A stretch of DNA of 64,000 nt from the NCBI GenBank assembly GCA_003117195.1, contig BDSI01000231.1, forward strand, positions 1-64,000, in the 5' to 3' direction. Under the pieces are notes generated by a model. The model ran no database searches. It worked only from the letters and a program-made list of their open reading frames with translations, and was not told where the DNA came from. Positions within the stretch are counted from its first letter, which is position 1. The number at the start of each line of letters is the position of its first letter. The stretch comes from Eudorina sp. 2006-703-Eu-15. Taxonomy: Eukaryota; Chlorophyta; Chlorophyceae; Chlamydomonadales; Volvocaceae. Below, piece after piece: positions 53,701 through 64,000 of this stretch. Made by a program: the position numbers and the translations under genes.

Positions 53701-56700
53701 ACCCCGCCACCCCGCCACCCACCCCGCCAGCCACCCACCCACCCCGCCACCCAGCCAATCAGCCACCCACCCACCCGTGTTGTCCATGTTGTGGATGGTG
53801 AGCATCACCCGAGTGCGGGATTGCGAGGCCCCCGGGTTGTAGGCCTCCCAGAACAGCAGCGAGGCGGCGGCGGCGTGCCAGTCGTGCAGCTGCAGGACGT
53901 GGGGGTGCTGGCCGGAGCAGCGCAGGTACTCCAGGCAGGCCCTGAAGGGGGGCGGGGGTGCGGGTTGGGTGTTTAGAAAAGAAACCTCGCCCGACCGAAC
54001 CCAGACGCAGACGCAGACGCGGGTAGTGTGTGTCTGTGTGTCTGTGTGTCTGTGTGTCTGTGTGTCTGTTGGGGGGGGGCGGGGTAACGTATGATGGGGA
54101 TTTGATGGTGGCGGGGTGGCGGGGTGGGCAGTAGGGGACGGTGGGCCACAGCAACAGCGGCTAGGGGCCCCGAGGGAATGGCCATCTAGGCAGCCATACG
54201 CTTCAGGTCGACCCGGGCCGTACACGCCCTTCGCCTACACCCTACGCACACACACACACACGTGTGCACACCTCCTCCACGCACTTTGCTTCACCCACCT
54301 GCAGAAGTAGAGGTAGGCCTCCATCTCGTTGTAGGAGCCGCCGTCTGCGGCCCCCGGGAGGTAGCGGGGGAAGGGAAGGGGGGCCGCGGGGTGCCGGCGG
54401 GGGTGACGGACAACGTCAAAGTAAGGGGGCCAGGCGGAAGTGCGCCCCTGCGCCTCCGCCCCGCGGGGCGGCCCCCCCGGTGATGTCGACTGAGGGGGGC
54501 ATGGAGCCCTCCCGCCCCGCGGCCGCCATCGAACCGCCGCCACCGCAGTCGCCGCCCCCCCTCCCCCCTTTCATGTCCCCCACCCGCACACCCCCTCGCA
54601 CACAGCTCCCGACCGCAGAGGGAAGCTCCCGGGTATTCCCCCTCCCTCTCTTCTCCCGCCCCCGTGGCCTCCCCCTCCCTCTCTTTCCCCTTATCCCCGT
54701 GGCCTCCCCCTCCCCACTCGTCCAAATCTCCTCTCCCCCGCCCCTCCTGCCGCCCTCCAGGTCAGGTCAAAACACCCCACCCCCTCCCCCCCTCCCGCCC
54801 CGCCCGCCCCCCCCCCCACCGCGCTCCCGCTCCACTTCCCTCTGCCCTCAACACCCCCCTGGCGCCCCCGCTGCCCCCCCATTTCCCCCCGCCCTCCCTG
54901 GTGGCACCCACAGATGCGGCCCCCCCTGAAGATGTTGCAGTTGGTGCCCTCCGCGGGTCGCAGCAGGTACACGGGGCAACCCTGCACCTTGCCCCAGAAC
55001 ACCGAGGTGCGGAGGGGGCCTGAGGGGGGGGCAGGAGGGGAGATAGGATGGTGGTAGACATGTGTATACTGAAGCTGCTGCCAGAGCGAATATCCGATAT
55101 GGGGGAGTGAAGGGGAGGGGGGCGAGGGTATAGGAAATTGGTTGACGTATTCAAAATGCGCTGCTGCCAGAGGACGGGGAGGGGTGCGAGGGCGCGCGGA
55201 GGGAGAAGGGGGCGGCCCGCGGAGCGGGTCAAGCCCCGGAGGAACAAGCCCAGGCCGCGACCCGGACGCGGTCGTGGAGGGTGTTGGGCCGGATGCTGCC
55301 CCAGGGGAGGGGGCGACATGCGACACGCGCGGACGGAGGACGGAGGCGGCGGAGCAGTTGGAGAAGAGGTGGGGAGGTCCGGTCTCTATACTTTGGGGGA
55401 GAAAGTACAGGCCGCTGCGACGATACGATGTAGAGGAGGCCGCGAGCTGGGGCGAGAAGATGTAGAGGCGGAACGGCGACGCCATCGGTCACCCGGCGCA
55501 CCCCACCACCACCACCACCACCGAGGGAGTCCTACCTCCCCCCGGGTACCTGTTCCCTAGAAATCCCCTTCCCCCCCCCACAATCCCCCCACCCCTCCAC
55601 CCCACCCCACCCTTCGCCCTCTCCCCACCCCTCCGGGCCTTGCCTCTCTCCCCACCTCCGCCAATCTCTCACCTCCACTAACTACCCGCCGGCCCCACCA
55701 CAACCTGGGCGGTTTTCTGTGTACCCCACCCCCCTCCCCCAGAGCCCCCGCCCGCCCCGCCACCCACCGACTCTCATCTCCCCATCCCATCTGTAGCCCT
55801 TGGGCACCTCGACGTCCAGCTCGTGCTTGAGCCCCTCGATCTGGTCCTCAGGCAGGCTCTCGTAGAAGGGCAGCATCACCGCCACGTAGTGCCCGCGGGC
55901 CTGGGCCGCCTTGGCCAGACCCGTCACCACATCACCCAGGCCGCCGACCTGATGGGAGGGGAGTAGGGGATTAAATGGACAAAAGAAATAAATCCGAAGG
56001 ACGAACCCGGGCACACCCAGGGAGTAGGGGAGGGGAGAGGAGAGGTGTATAGGAAATAGGTAGACAGTAGTAGGGCAGGGGCGGGGAGGGGCATAGGAAA
56101 TTGGTAGACATACTCAAACTGCGCTGCTGCAAGAGCGACAGTTCGGTGAGGCGAGGGGCTCAATTGAAAAAAGAAATGTAGGGGGGGGGCGGGGGGTTGG
56201 CGGCGTTGGGTCGGGGGTTATGGCTTGTGGGATGGGGTCGTAGCGCCCGAGGATAGCATGAAGGACACCGCCTCATGGAGGTCAGTAGCGCTGCACCAGG
56301 AAATCGGGCGTAAAGCAAATTGAGCGGAAAGCAAATTGGGCGGACAACAAATTGGGCGGACAACAAATTGGGCGGACAGGAAGGGGGGGAGCAGCGACAG
56401 GACGCCCCACGGGGCGACCCACCGGCTTACGGGGCCCGGTCTGGTGCTGCGACCCGCCCCGCAGCCCGGAGGACCGACCCTTGCTTCCCCCCCCCGAACC
56501 TTCTGCCCCCTCAGCCGGGGCGCACCTACCCAGCCCACCATCCAGCCCCCCACCCAGACCCCCTCGTGACCCACTCCCTGGAACGGCGCCATCAGCCCCC
56601 TCCCCCCCCTTCCCCCTCCCCCTCCCCCCCCTCCGCCGGGAGCCCGAGACCCGGGCTCGTCCGTCTCTCTGTGGGGCGCCCTCCTGGAAGCTCACATGAA

Positions 56701-58132
56701 ACCACATCCTCCCACCCAGCGACATCCAACCTCCTCACAACCAACCGCCAACCACCTCGCAATCACCCACCTTGGCGATGGGCGCCATCTCCGCGGTGAT
56801 GTGGACGATGTGCATGGGCCGGGTGTCCAGCGGGGGGGGCTGCTGGGCCGCTGCGCCGCGGTCCAGGGGCGCCGGAGTCCGCCGCGGGTCACGTTCCCAG
56901 AAGGGCTCCCCCGGGGTGGGCCACAGGATGGCGCTGTCGACGTCCGTCTGCGCCCCCAGCCGGGAAACGGCCCGGACCGGGAGAGGCGGTGGGGTGACGG
57001 GAGGGGGGGAGGGGCCAACACCGGCCTCGATGCGGTGAGGGGGAGGTGGGCAGACCCATGATCAGATCCATGAGCAGATCCATGAGCAGATCCGGTTCGG
57101 GATCTACCATCAAAGCACCGGACTGAAGCTGGCAGTGGCGTACCTCTTCTCCACTCGATCCGGAGGGAGGGAACCTGACGCAGTCGGTTTGGATCCAAAC
57201 ACACATGCGCCCCCTGGAGCAATTGCTCGGCGCCTCCACCCCTCCTCCCTGTGGCGCCTCCACCCCCTCCTCCCTGTGGCGCCTCCACCCCTCCTCCCTG
57301 TGGCGCCTCCACCCCTCCTCCCTGTGGCGCCTCCACCCCCTCCTCCCTGTGGCGCCCGTTCCCATTCCCTCTACCCTGACGGCTCCTGACCCCTCATGGA
57401 CCCACCATCAGAGGCTGGCCCCCGTGTACGTCACCCTCGTACGGGTTGGCCCTCGGTCGCCGTACATCTCCGAAACCAACACCCCCTGCCCTGAACCGAG
57501 GCACAGCGAGCAGCCCCCCGGCACATGGGGCCCCGCCCTCCCTGCCCATCACGCCCGGGGGCCAGTCCGCGACCTAACCCGCAACTCCTCTCCGTTAACC
57601 CCCGCTGGGCCCCCCCAAAGTGCAACTCCGCCCGCCTCCCACTCGCACACCAGCGTCGAGTCGCCATGTTCGTGCCGTACAACCTCTCGCTCGTGCCGTA
57701 CACAGCTGTGTCCCCCATCAGGCACGCACCTGCTGGGCTGGCGCCGGCCGCTCCAGAACCTCCACGCCCGCCGCAGCTGCCGCCGCCCCTGGAGTGGCCT
57801 GCAATGCACCGGTGGTGGCGCGACGTGGAGCGGGGTGCTGGAGCTTGGTAGGTGGGGGAGGGAGCGGGGCCGCGACGCGGGGCCGGGGGCCGGTCCCGGG
57901 AGGAGCGTGGTAGGTGGGGGGCTGGGGCCAGGTCCGAGTGTGCAGCGCGCGCGTTGGGCGTTGGGGAGGGGGACCGGTGGAGGCGGACAATCCCGTCTGG
58001 GGGCGGTTGGGCCTGGTGTCTGGAAGCCGCGCGGTGAATGGGTGGGGAGCTGGAGACGTGAGAGCCGCCACGGAGCTCGGTGTCAGAGCGACGTGTCAAA
58101 AAGCGATGTAGGGAGGGAGGGAAAGAGAGAGT

Positions 58133-58182
<50 letters not shown>

Positions 58183-58742
58183 CAACGTTCAGGGGGTGCA
58201 ATGGTGCGCGCTCGGGAGTCTAGGAAGGGTGGGGCACAAAGGTCTGGAGGGCTACACGCACTTCACCAACGGTTGCGGTGGTACGGTCACTGAAAACAGC
58301 TTGTTCCCGAAACAATATAACCCATATGGAAACGCGCAGCGGCAGGACAAAGTCGCCCTGCAATGCCTGTCCGAGGCATACTCTCATAAAACCCTACCGA
58401 AGGTGGGATTGAAGCCTGTTGGTAAAGCGCCAGCTGCTGGCGAAGCAGCTCATTTTCACGCCGCAGACGCAGCAGCTCCTCGTCGACTGAGACTGCCTCC
58501 TCGACCTTGGCGACCTGCAGGTTAAGGCATATCCCGCATCGGACGTCGTGCGGTGCGTCCGCGTGGTGCAACTGGCTGCATTTTGGGCGCAAAAGTCTTC
58601 TTCAGGACCCACAAGTATAATTCACCTGGCAAACGGTCCGTGGGGCTATCGGCGCCACAGTCTTGCTCTGCACCTTCAGCAAGCGAGGTTGTGCCCCACG
58701 GGCAAACGCCCGCGACTCCAGAACCTGCTTGACGCTTGCCAT
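49861..58742 (-). CDS. Starch synthase (GT5, class III/IV-like), proposed 15 exons
   Basis: Transfers glucose from ADP-glucose to starch chains in the plastid. Exons, all in phase: 58626-58742, 58398-58514, 57730-57798, 56771-56947, 55768-55948, 54912-55019, 54299-54344, 53775-53941, 53116-53237, 52734-52844, 52136-52273, 51375-51580, 50841-50981, 50353-50544, 49861-49921; 650 aa. Residues 1-39 look like a transit peptide ([16 protein letters not shown]); 40-78 is a coiled coil ([20 protein letters not shown]); 79-101 a linker. The catalytic part has [17 protein letters not shown] (K160), HDW (291-293), [16 protein letters not shown] (415), RLVPQKG (469), [15 protein letters not shown] (546) and TGGL (568). 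No CBM53 seen. [12 protein letters not shown] and RLVPQKG plus the coiled coil favour SSIV; the class is not settled. Exons 4-15 are firm; exons 1-3 are linked only by strand, phase 0 and splice sites. Confidence 0.9.
50253..50310 (-). repeat. Dispersed repeat A, starch synthase intron
   Basis: Plus strand ATCGGATGTTCGCTCTGGCA, then GCAGCGCAG...ATGTCTACCAATTTCCTATAC; reverse complement of the plus-strand copies. Confidence 0.7.
50641..50734. repeat. (AG)n microsatellite
   Basis: Long AG run with minor interruptions in a starch synthase intron. Confidence 0.95.
51615..51662. repeat. (GGGGT)n G-rich tract
   Basis: Repeated GGGGTGGGGT units in a starch synthase intron, a G-quadruplex candidate. 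Confidence 0.85.
51960..52045 (-). repeat. Dispersed repeat B, copy 1
   Basis: The reverse complement reads TTAATGAGAAGC ... GGCAGGCAGAGCAGGAGTGC and GTAACATGCA, matching the plus-strand copy at 53588-53652. Confidence 0.5.
52280..52320. repeat. (CGGGT)n tract
   Basis: GGGTCGGGTCGGGTCGGGCC-type repeats in a starch synthase intron; a diverged continuation follows at 52345-52380. Confidence 0.8.
53588..53652 (+). repeat. Dispersed repeat B, copy 2
   Basis: TTAATGAGAAGCGTGTGTGT ... GGCGGGCAGGGCAGGGGTGC and GGGACATGCA match the inverted copy at 51960-52045. Both lie in introns of the same gene. Confidence 0.5.
55043..55100 (+). repeat. Dispersed repeat A, starch synthase intron
   Basis: ATAGGATGGTGGTAGACATG ... 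AGCTGCTGCCAGAGCGAATA and TCCGAT. Confidence 0.65.
55128..55177 (+). repeat. Dispersed repeat A, starch synthase intron
   Basis: GTATAGGAAATTGGTTGACG ... AATGCGCTGCTGCCAGAGGA. Confidence 0.7.
56046..56146 (+). repeat. Dispersed repeat A, one partial and one full copy
   Basis: GTATAGGAAATAGGTAGACA at 56047 and, 45 bp on, CATAGGAAATTGGTAGACAT ... AACTGCGCTGCTGCAAGAGC. Confidence 0.7.
57231..57355. repeat. 24-25-bp minisatellite, ~5 copies
   Basis: Unit CGCCTCCACCCCTCCTCCCT plus GTGG, in the proposed intron between starch synthase exons 3 and 4. Confidence 0.92.
58122..58182. repeat. (GA)n microsatellite
   Basis: Nearly pure GA run, in the proposed intron between starch synthase exons 2 and 3. 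Confidence 0.95.
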
Positions 58743-59287
58743 TTTTAAGCTTGCACAGGATAGCAAGCGACAAAGATGCAAGAGAACGCGAGAGCCAGGG
58801 CGCAACGTCGGGCGTTTTTTACGACCAAGGCCCGGGGCTGAGGGGCCCTACCTAATGAAGCCCTACAAATACACTATGCAAACTCAAAGCTCTAATTGAA
58901 ATATGCGGGCTATGAGGATGCCATTGCGTTGGGAATGGAAATGGGGGAATGGAGTACGATAAACGGTTGGGATAGACTTACCACCCGCGGAAACAATAGA
59001 TGGCTTGACGATGGTTTTGCGACAAAGCGAATACCTCTCAATACATTTTCATTATAAGCTTACAGTTGGTAACGCAGGTTTGACGTTGGCATACCAAATC
59101 CTTTGGCGTTCTTATCACCAGCTTACCGTAGCATTACCTACCAGCCACTTCTTCTGACGCAACGAACGACAAATCCAGCCGCAAGCTCAGGCTACAGCCC
59201 GGGCGTTTCACACGTTCCAGCGCCCGTCACCCCTCTGATCCACGCTCCCGAGCCATCCCGGACACGTACCAACGCCCTGAACCAACC
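58743..59287. promoter_or_regulatory. Divergent promoter region, starch synthase / TruB
   Basis: The 545 bp between the two start codons are clearly AT-richer than the neighbouring genes (for example around 58865-59100). It probably contains both promoters and 5' UTRs. I see no TATA element I would defend. Confidence 0.5.
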
Positions 59288-61305
59288 ATGTCATCGCTCA
59301 GCAAGGTGAAAATCCAGCATGCCACAGCAGCCGCACATCGTCCCCGGGGATGGCCGTCCCCCCCAGCCTCCGCTGTAGCCGCAGCCGCTGCGGCGCCCCC
59401 CCTGGAGCTCCACGTGCGATCCATGGGGTCCTCAAAGCTGCAACACCTGCGACCGTCGCCTGGGCTGTGGCTCCCCCGGCTCCCCCCAGCGGCAACGACA
59501 GCCGCCGCCCGCCCGGTGGCGGCAACCACCCGCACTGCCGCCGCCGCCGCCGCTCCCGCCCCCGCCGACGCGGGGCCCCTGGCGCCCCCCACCGTCATGA
59601 CCTCCTTCCCCGCCCACCTCCACCTGGACGTCCTCTCCAACGGTCTGCTGCTGGTGGACAAACCGCCGCACTGGGAGGTCGCGGAGGTGGTGACGGCCGT
59701 GCAGCGCGCGACGCGCGCGCGCAAGGTCGCGTCGGTGGCGCCGCTGGACCCGGCCGCCTCGGGGCTGCTGCTGCTGTGCTTCGGCGCCGCGACGCGGCTG
59801 GCGCAGCGGGTGGAGGCGGCCCCCAAGAGGTACGAGGGCAGTCTGGTGCTGGGCGGCGCGGCGGCGGCGGTGGACGTGCGGGGCGGGAGCTACACGGCGG
59901 ATGCGCTGCCGTGGGACCACATCACCGGTGAGGGCCCGGCAGGGCTGGGCGTTGCATTGCGAGCAAAAAGCATGAAGAGCATATAGAGACACGTCAGGCA
60001 GAGCACGCACTGTGGCCCCCCTCTGATGTCAGTTGAGAGTTCAAGGCCGAGCCGAGGCCCCCGGTTGGGCCCAACCGCCTGGCGGTGGCGACGTTCCGAA
60101 ACGGGCCTTGCCCCTCTCCCTCCCCCTCTCCCTCCCTCGGGTCCGGATCCGGGTCCGGATCCTGGTGGCGCCATTCTGTCTGGTCTGCAGACGAGGAGCT
60201 GCAGGAAGCTGCGGAGGGGCTCATGCAGGGGGCGGTGGTGGCGGCGGCTCCGGGCAATGGGGCCACCGGGGGTCGCATGCGGCGGCGGCCGATCGGGAAC
60301 GGCGACCCGGAGGTGCAGGAGGAGGCGGAGGCGGAGGTGGAGGAGGAGGCGGAGGAGGAAGAGGTGGCCGAAGGCGGCCAGGCCACGACACCTGACCGGG
60401 GACGGGGCGGGGCGGGCGGCGGCGGCGGCGGCGCCTCGGTGCAGGTGCTGCCGCCTCGGTACCGGCTGCGGCAGTACCCGAGCAGCTTCAAGTACTACGA
60501 GGAGGACTCCGGAATGGAGTTGTGAGTGGCGGGTGTAAGAGGGGCGGGGGTGCGGTGCGGTGCGGTGCGGCGGTGTGCGCAGACGTGACCCGTGGGTCAG
60601 TGAGAGAGCACGGGGGTGTGTTGGTGGAAGCGGCGGGCGGGGCGGGGTCGGCTGGGGTCGGAATCTGCCTTGGCGGCTGCATTCGGGCGGAGGATGGCGG
60701 GAAGGGGAGGCGTGGTCTGAGGGAGGCGTGGTCTGAGGAGGGCGAATCCCAGTTCCTGTCCATGTCCCTGTCCGGCTTTCTGTCCCTCTTCCTGTCCATG
60801 TACCTGTCCCGACTGGGCCCGACGCCAGAGCCCACCTCGGGACCCGCACACACACAGCGCCAACGCGCCCCGTGCCTCCTGCCCCCGCAGTCGGACCCGG
60901 CCGCTGCGGGTGCATGAATTCCGCGTGTGGAGGGCCAGCGAGGAGGACATTCGCCGGGGGGCCGCCGCGGCCGCCGGGGCCGCCGTCGCCGCAGGCGCGC
61001 GGTTGGCGGGGGCCGCCGGCCAGCAGCGCGGCGGCGGCGGCGGCGCCGTCCCGCTGTCCGCTGCTGCCGGCGCTGCGACGCCGGCGGCCGGTGACGTCGG
61101 GGCGCTGCTGGGCCGTGTCGTACGGTTCTCCGTGCTGCTCAGCGGCCGAGCGCACGTGCGGTCGCTGGTGGACATGTACGGCAGACGGCTGCGCACGTGC
61201 GCGTGTCTGGACGAGCTGCGCCGTACGGAGGTGGGCAGCTTCGCGGCGGGCGACGCCTGGCCGCTGGAGGCGTTGCTGCCCCTCCTGGAGCGATACAAGC
61301 GATGA
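59288..61305 (+). CDS. TruB-like tRNA pseudouridine synthase
   Basis: Family enzyme that isomerises U55 in the tRNA T-loop. Three exons in phase: 59288-59927, 60191-60521, 60891-61305; 461 aa. The first ~100 residues are Ala/Pro-rich, consistent with an organellar targeting peptide. The core has LLLVDKPPHWEVAEVV, then RKVASVAPLDPAASGLLLL with catalytic Asp (D154) in the position of TruB's GTLDPxATG, RLAQRVEAAPKRYEG and EELQEAAEGLMQG. An acidic, Gly-rich insertion (EEAEAEVEEEAEEEE) precedes VLPPRYRLRQYPSSF. The last exon gives RPLRVHEFRVWR, an Ala/Gly-rich insertion, and the C-terminal VRSLVDMYGRRLRTCACLDE and LRRTEVGSF. The usual GT before LDP is AP here. Divergent from starch synthase. Confidence 0.88.
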
Positions 61306-61867
61306 GGGCAGGGGAGTGGAGAGGCGGCGGCCAGGGCTGCTGTGGGTTTCCGTTTTGGTGCTTGCAACAGAAGAGACGGCCTTCGTAACGGCTGGAGCCT
61401 CACCGGGGACGACCAACAAGTAATGGACGAAAGGCGGGAGAAGGACGGATAGCTCTCGGAAACATGTACTTTGTTATTAACGATGTCATGTTTGACCCCG
61501 TGGGTCATCGAATGTTGCTTGTTTGGTTTGGTTGGCTCATTCATGTGCACGGTACCTCCAGCGCTGACGGAGTCCGTCCGGGGGGGCCGGCCGGCTGAGG
61601 TCGTGCGGGGGCTGCCTCCCTGACTGGATTTGGTTTGATCTGATGATCTGGTTACCCCTTTTTGATGTGATGGATGGTGCACGGTGCGCGTGTGGGGCAC
61701 GTGTGGCTGTTGCGACACAGACTGCACGGGGGTGGGGGCGCCCACCTACCGAATACCACGCCGGGCGGAGCGAGGTAGAACTGAACTCCCCCCGGAGTGA
61801 GAAGGTTAGGGAGGGAGGTTGAAAAGAAAACAAGTATGAAACCCAGAAACGAACCCAGGGAGCGAGG

Positions 61868-61934
61868 GCGTAGGACATTGGTAGGACACTTTGTACTGCG
61901 CTGCTGCCAGGGCAATGGGCACATGTCCGATGTG
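61868..61934 (+). repeat. Dispersed repeat A, longest form
   Basis: GCGTAGGACATTGGTAGGAC ... TACTGCGCTGCTGCCAGGGC, ending near TGTCCGATGTG. Preceded at 61823-61862 by GAAAACAAG...AACCCAGAAACGAACCC, matching the sequence before the 36329 copy. Confidence 0.7.
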
Positions 61935-62770
61935 AAGACGCGACGAGACACAGGACGCGGGAGGGCAGCTGCTTGACTACACACAGCACGTATGGGGGGG
62001 GTCGCCGTGCAGGTCCTTCCCCCGCGCCCCGGGAGATGACCGCCTCCCGCCTTTGGTTTGGGCCGCGTGAGCCGCATCCCAGGGGGGCCCGCCCGCACCC
62101 ACGGCGCCCCAGCCCGAGCGGCGTGTGTGTGGGGTGTGCGGACACCCCCTCACCCCTTCACCTATGTACAAGTACTGCAACACCCATCTGGGTCGGCGTC
62201 CGCGTCCGCGGCTTGCCGCCCACGCCGCCCAGCCCCCATCATCCCCACAATTCATTCACAAGGCGCTCCAGCACGTGCATCCATAATTCAAAATACCCAC
62301 ACGGGGGCAAATCTCGCAATGCCCTATCGTGATGCAGTTGTGCTGGTTTGGCGCTGGTTTGGGTCGCAGTGCACAGGTCAGAGGTCGTCAGGCGGCCCCT
62401 GAGTTCGGGCCTCAGTCTGTTGTTGCGCAAGCTATCGTCCTTCTCCGATCGCGGCAGGCTCGCACCGCTCCCCGCCATCCAACCCCGTCCATCCCCGCCC
62501 GCCTCCCTCCCGTACCTCCGCTGATCGCCGCGTACCCCGCCCACCGGTCATGCCGTCGCGCGCCGTACCGGTATCAGTACAGTGATAAGGACACAATTGT
62601 ACGGCATGCGCATAAAAAAGGCGGGGTCCAGGCATCCAGCCAGCCGTGCAGGCAACTCAACGCGCGCGGAATGAAGCGATAAACCTCCATACACAATAGG
62701 ACAGTGTTCGCGAGAACTTCCGAGGGGTCAAAGAAGCCAGCCTCGCCAAACTGACGAGCCAAGTCAGTGC

Positions 62771-62797
62771 ACCGCTGTAAGTTCATTCATTCATTCA
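62771..62797 (+). mobile_element. LINE-tail relic
   Basis: ACCGCTGTAAGTTCATTCAT plus TCATTCA closely matches the LINE 3' end (CCGCTGTAACGTTCATTCAT). Either an ultra-short insertion or a chance match to TGTAA plus ATTC repeats. Confidence 0.55.
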
Positions 62798-63758
62798 CCA
62801 TACAGCACCCAATCGCACCACACCCCAATCACGCACACCGATCATGGCATGGTCTATCAGGCCGCGCCTTTATCAGGGGTTGCAAGCTGATATTCCAGTT
62901 AAGAAATGGATCGTAAATAGCCACCCTTCCGCGTGAGTGCTTCCGGGCCTTGTTCGAATCGGAGGTTGTGACGGCCATGGGGGCCCGCACCCGGCTCGAG
63001 TCCGGGTTCCAGAGCAAACCACAGGTCAGCTGCCAGTTGTCGTGTCCGCAGGTAGTTAGGCCAGTTTATCGTACTAGGTCAACCGACCAACGGTCTCCAC
63101 GATGGGACCGTGGCTCACACCATCGGTGCGAACGCGCACACTCATACACACACACGGAAATACATAAATAACATAACGTCGTACATATGTTCACACAAAC
63201 GGACGGCTCCGCTACGCACATGCCAAGCAGACACAGCCACCCACGCAAAAACTCAACGCGAGCAGTACTTACATCCATTAAACGCCAACACAGTCCGAGC
63301 CGTTCTTCACCCGCAGTCATAGCAGTCGTCCGTTTTCCGTCGTTAGCAGTTCGGAGCCCAGTGCGCTGGCCCCGACATCATCTCCCAATCAACCCCCGAC
63401 TCGGTCGGCCCCTCGGATGGACGCCCGCCGAGCGCGGCGACCCGGACTCCCCACAGCGCCCGGACCTGGGGCAGAGGAACCCTGACATGGGACAAGGACC
63501 ACCATCCTGAGCTGACCGCGGCAGCCGCAGACGCCGCAAGACGCCCCCGAAGGCGCCGTCATATCGCTCCAGAAAGTCATCATCCAAGTGTCCAGTCACG
63601 GCGCGCGGCGCAGCGTGTTCGGGCGCACCGCTGCCTCCCGCCACGGGTCCCCGTGTCCCGACGTCGTTTCGTCATAGTCACTCCGTGCTTGGTCACACGC
63701 GGTTCGGGTCACAATCCAGCCGTCGAGCTCTAGGGTACTGCCCCCCTTCGGGACGGTC

Positions 63759-63956
63759 CTAATCGTCATTTCCCCCTCCCCCCATCATGTCCCCGAGGCC
63801 GTCCGCGAAGCCTTCCTCCGCCTCCTCCCGGCGCTCCTCCGCCTCCGATCGACGCTCCTCTTCCTCCTCCCGGCGCTCCTTCTCCCGGCGCTCCTCCTCC
63901 CGCTCCTCCTCCTCCTCTTCCTCGCTGCTCTCCTCGGACTCGCTGCTGCTGTCATC
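63759..63956 (-). CDS. Acidic C-terminal exon of an unidentified gene (partial)
   Basis: On the minus strand a splice acceptor (GTGTGTGCGCAG) is followed by a 65-residue frame to a stop. It begins DDSSSESEESSEEEEEEERE, continues as alternating Glu/Arg (REEERREKERREEEEERR) likely to form a long single helix or coiled coil, and ends GFADGLGDMMGGGGNDD. The rest of the gene lies beyond the window. Low-complexity charged tails of this type occur in many nuclear or ribosome-associated proteins, so I do not assign a function. Confidence 0.6.
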   Translation of the reverse strand, partial: DDSSSESEESSEEEEEEEREEERREKERREEEEERRSEAEERREEAEEGFADGLGDMMGGGGNDD

Positions 63957-64000
63957 CTGCGCACACACGCACCAGGGTGCCACAGGGTGGAGAACCGCCG

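Larger units (their letters stand above)
61306..63758. other. Intergenic, no supported gene
   Basis: No domain or spliced gene recognised on either strand. Contains a dispersed repeat A copy (61868-61934), a LINE-tail relic (62771-62797) and the 3' UTR of TruB. Confidence 0.45.

Noticed and set aside
58287..58742. A stand-alone two-exon 115-residue coiled-coil gene
   Set aside because: A good donor at 58398 in phase 0 and same-strand starch synthase exons downstream make it more likely the N-terminus of that gene; kept as the alternative in the findings.

Overview
The window is nuclear DNA from a volvocine-type green alga (Chlamydomonadales). The evidence is intron-rich, GC-rich genes with short GT-AG introns, TGTAA poly(A) signals, abundant (CA)n and G-rich repeats, an algal LINE, and a tyrosine-recombinase retrotransposon built like Volvox Kangaroo. 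I cannot name the species from sequence alone.

Left part (1-28280): a tandem array of ~2.27-kb units. Six complete or nearly complete units and one truncated unit are present. Each intact unit carries four minus-strand tRNA genes: Tyr(GTA) with a 14-nt intron, initiator Met(CAT), Ala(AGC) with a ~30-nt intron, and Ile(AAT). A 5'-truncated LINE 3' end of ~685 bp sits between iMet and Ala in each unit. A 5.0-kb DIRS/Kangaroo-like element (gag, RT-RNase H-methyltransferase, tyrosine recombinase) lies in the fifth unit, and its gag carries a 401-bp hAT-type MITE. The last unit was invaded by three more copies of the same LINE family: a 46-bp stub, a 6.8-kb near-full-length degenerate copy, and a 1.15-kb 3' fragment. 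All four independent insertion sites fall in one ~100-bp AT-rich spacer, 178-274 bp beyond the 3' end of tRNA-Ala. This is the most interesting pattern in the window.

Right part (28280-64000): single-copy genes, reconstructed here from exons with consistent phase. In order: casein kinase 2 alpha (minus, 6 exons, 341 aa); an HflX-type GTPase (plus, 5' end unresolved); an F-box/leucine-rich-repeat protein (plus, 7 exons, 443 aa); a GT5 starch synthase (minus, proposed 15 exons, 650 aa, transit peptide plus coiled coil); a TruB-like pseudouridine synthase (plus, 3 exons, 461 aa); and the acidic last exon of another minus-strand gene at the window edge. CK2-alpha/HflX and starch synthase/TruB are divergent pairs. 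The housekeeping genes show no operon-like logic. Starch synthase belongs to plastid starch metabolism; HflX and TruB are ribosome/tRNA factors, possibly organellar.

Introns and intergenic DNA hold microsatellites, three minisatellites, a dispersed short repeat present in both orientations, and isolated LINE-tail relics. Several long stretches (28281-29768, 40622-41959, 44749-49860, 61306-63758) show no gene I can support.
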